From Gammaproteobacteria bacterium (GTDB lineage: Bacteria > Pseudomonadota > Gammaproteobacteria > Steroidobacterales > Steroidobacteraceae), in assembly GCA_005877965.1 (NCBI GenBank), contig VBNP01000155.1, forward strand, positions 1 to 6,645: DNA of 6,645 nt, given 5' to 3'. Both the position numbers and the translations under genes were made by a program. Under the pieces are notes generated by a model that saw only the letters and a list, made by a program, of their open reading frames with translations, did not search any database and was not told where the DNA came from. Of the stretch, positions 6,038-6,645 are shown in pieces. How positions within the stretch are numbered: position 1 is the stretch's first letter; each line of letters starts with the position of its first letter.

Positions 6038-6645
6038 TCAAAGCGCTCGTCGAGCTCGGTGCGCTGATTACCCCATTCGAGTGTTCCCTGCACCGTGACG
6101 GGGAAAGTGAGCGTCGGGTGGTCGTCGCCGCCGGTGGACGGTGTCAGGAAGACTTCGCGGACGTCGCCGGGCAGGATCGGCAAATCGGAGGGGTTGAAGT
6201 CGTACTTGATGCCCTTCGCATCCGTGCCGGAGAGAAAGCCGCTCATGCGCGCGTGTGCAGTGCCGGCGTTGTGCACGCGCAGAGCCGGCACCTTCTGGCC
6301 GTTGAGCGTGACCACCTGCGGACCGAACACTTCGATTTGTGGCTTAGCGTCGCCAACAATCACATACACGATGATGCCGATGCGCCCCACGACCGGAAGC
6401 CGCAGTGCGCCGCTCTGGGCCACGGCCGGCTCCTCGCCCTCGATCAGGATGCCGAACCGGCACTCCCCCGCCGGCGCAGCCTTCGGCACCTGCACTTCGA
6501 AGCGGTAGCGGATGGTGCCGCCGCCCGGCAAGGCGACCTCAGGCCTTTCGATCGCGACCCAGGGCCGGCAGCTGTCCGGTTGCAGTTCATCCTGGAACGC
6601 GACGCTGTAGTCCGCACCCAGCGTGAAGTCCGCCGTGTGTACATG
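6034..6645 (-). CDS. Periplasmic pilus-chaperone-like protein, two Ig-like domains (partial, N-terminus outside window)
   Basis: The reading frame is open to the window edge, giving 203 residues. A TTG near 6531 lies inside the protein and is not its start. Residues about 1-75 of the fragment resemble one Ig-like strand set: W29 in CRPWVAIE, then LPGGGTIRYRFEVQVP (39-54), and AGECRFGILIEG (59-70). Cys26 and Cys62 could form a disulfide. RIGIIVYVIVG (about 88-98) has the alternating hydrophobics of the G1 strand that pilus chaperones use to cap subunits. A second domain follows with VVTLNGQKVPALRVHNAG, LPILPGDVREVFL and GTLEWG. This is the layout of fimbrial periplasmic chaperones, though the N-terminal part also resembles generic secreted Ig-like domains. 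It ends in TGA at 6034-6036, overlapping the barrel gene start by ATGA. The operon start, promoter and signal peptide lie to the right. The family call is moderately sure; the role is inferred. Confidence 0.68.
   Translation of the reverse strand, partial: HVHTADFTLGADYSVAFQDELQPDSCRPWVAIERPEVALPGGGTIRYRFEVQVPKAAPAGECRFGILIEGEEPAVAQSGALRLPVVGRIGIIVYVIVGDAKPQIEVFGPQVVTLNGQKVPALRVHNAGTAHARMSGFLSGTDAKGIKYDFNPSDLPILPGDVREVFLTPSTGGDDHPTLTFPVTVQGTLEWGNQRTELDERFE

Noticed and set aside
6529..6531. TTG as the start of the chaperone-like gene
   Set aside because: The frame continues open to the window edge with sensible Ig-like sequence (PWVAIERPEV) leading straight into this point, so the codon is internal Leu.
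6095..6626. Open frames of 73 and 137 codons on the + strand
   Set aside because: Both are antisense to the chaperone-like gene and contain no recognisable domain.

Overview
The window is GC-rich, compactly coded DNA. It carries Sec-type signal peptides, a predicted outer-membrane beta-barrel and a periplasmic chaperone-like protein, so it comes from a Gram-negative, probably proteobacterial, chromosome. The gene mix (RRM-type RNA-binding protein, DUF4279, DUF2905, secreted FmdA-family amidase) would suit a Steroidobacter- or Xanthomonas-like gammaproteobacterium, but the sequence alone does not fix the taxon. There are no tRNA or rRNA genes, insertion sequences, CRISPR arrays or phage genes.

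Left part (1-966, + strand): the last 20 codons of a gene whose tail looks like a bacterial RRM RNA-binding protein, closed by a clear Rho-independent terminator. Next come a DUF4279 protein and a small two-helix DUF2905 membrane protein. These look like independent housekeeping-type genes.

Middle part (1032-3398, - strand): two exported hydrolases read right to left, 90 bases apart. A hormone-sensitive-lipase-type alpha/beta hydrolase with an intact catalytic triad comes first, followed by an acetamidase/formamidase-family protein. They may form a small degradative unit acting on esters and amides outside the cytoplasm. The 337-base gap upstream of the hydrolase holds a weak promoter candidate for it and a cluster of GTGAG/CTCAC half-sites. 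Beyond that gap is a small + strand gene of unknown function with a very good Shine-Dalgarno sequence.

Right part (3995-6645, - strand): the most unusual section. A partial periplasmic protein built like a pilus chaperone (two Ig-like domains) overlaps by ATGA with a 680-residue exported protein. That protein reads as an outer-membrane barrel ending in an SdrD_B/CarboxypepD_reg-like Ig domain. The pair resembles the chaperone and usher of a pilus system, but the 'usher' shows no classical PapC N-terminal features and is short. It is best read as a candidate non-canonical chaperone/usher-like surface-fibre locus whose remaining genes, including any pilin, lie beyond the right edge.
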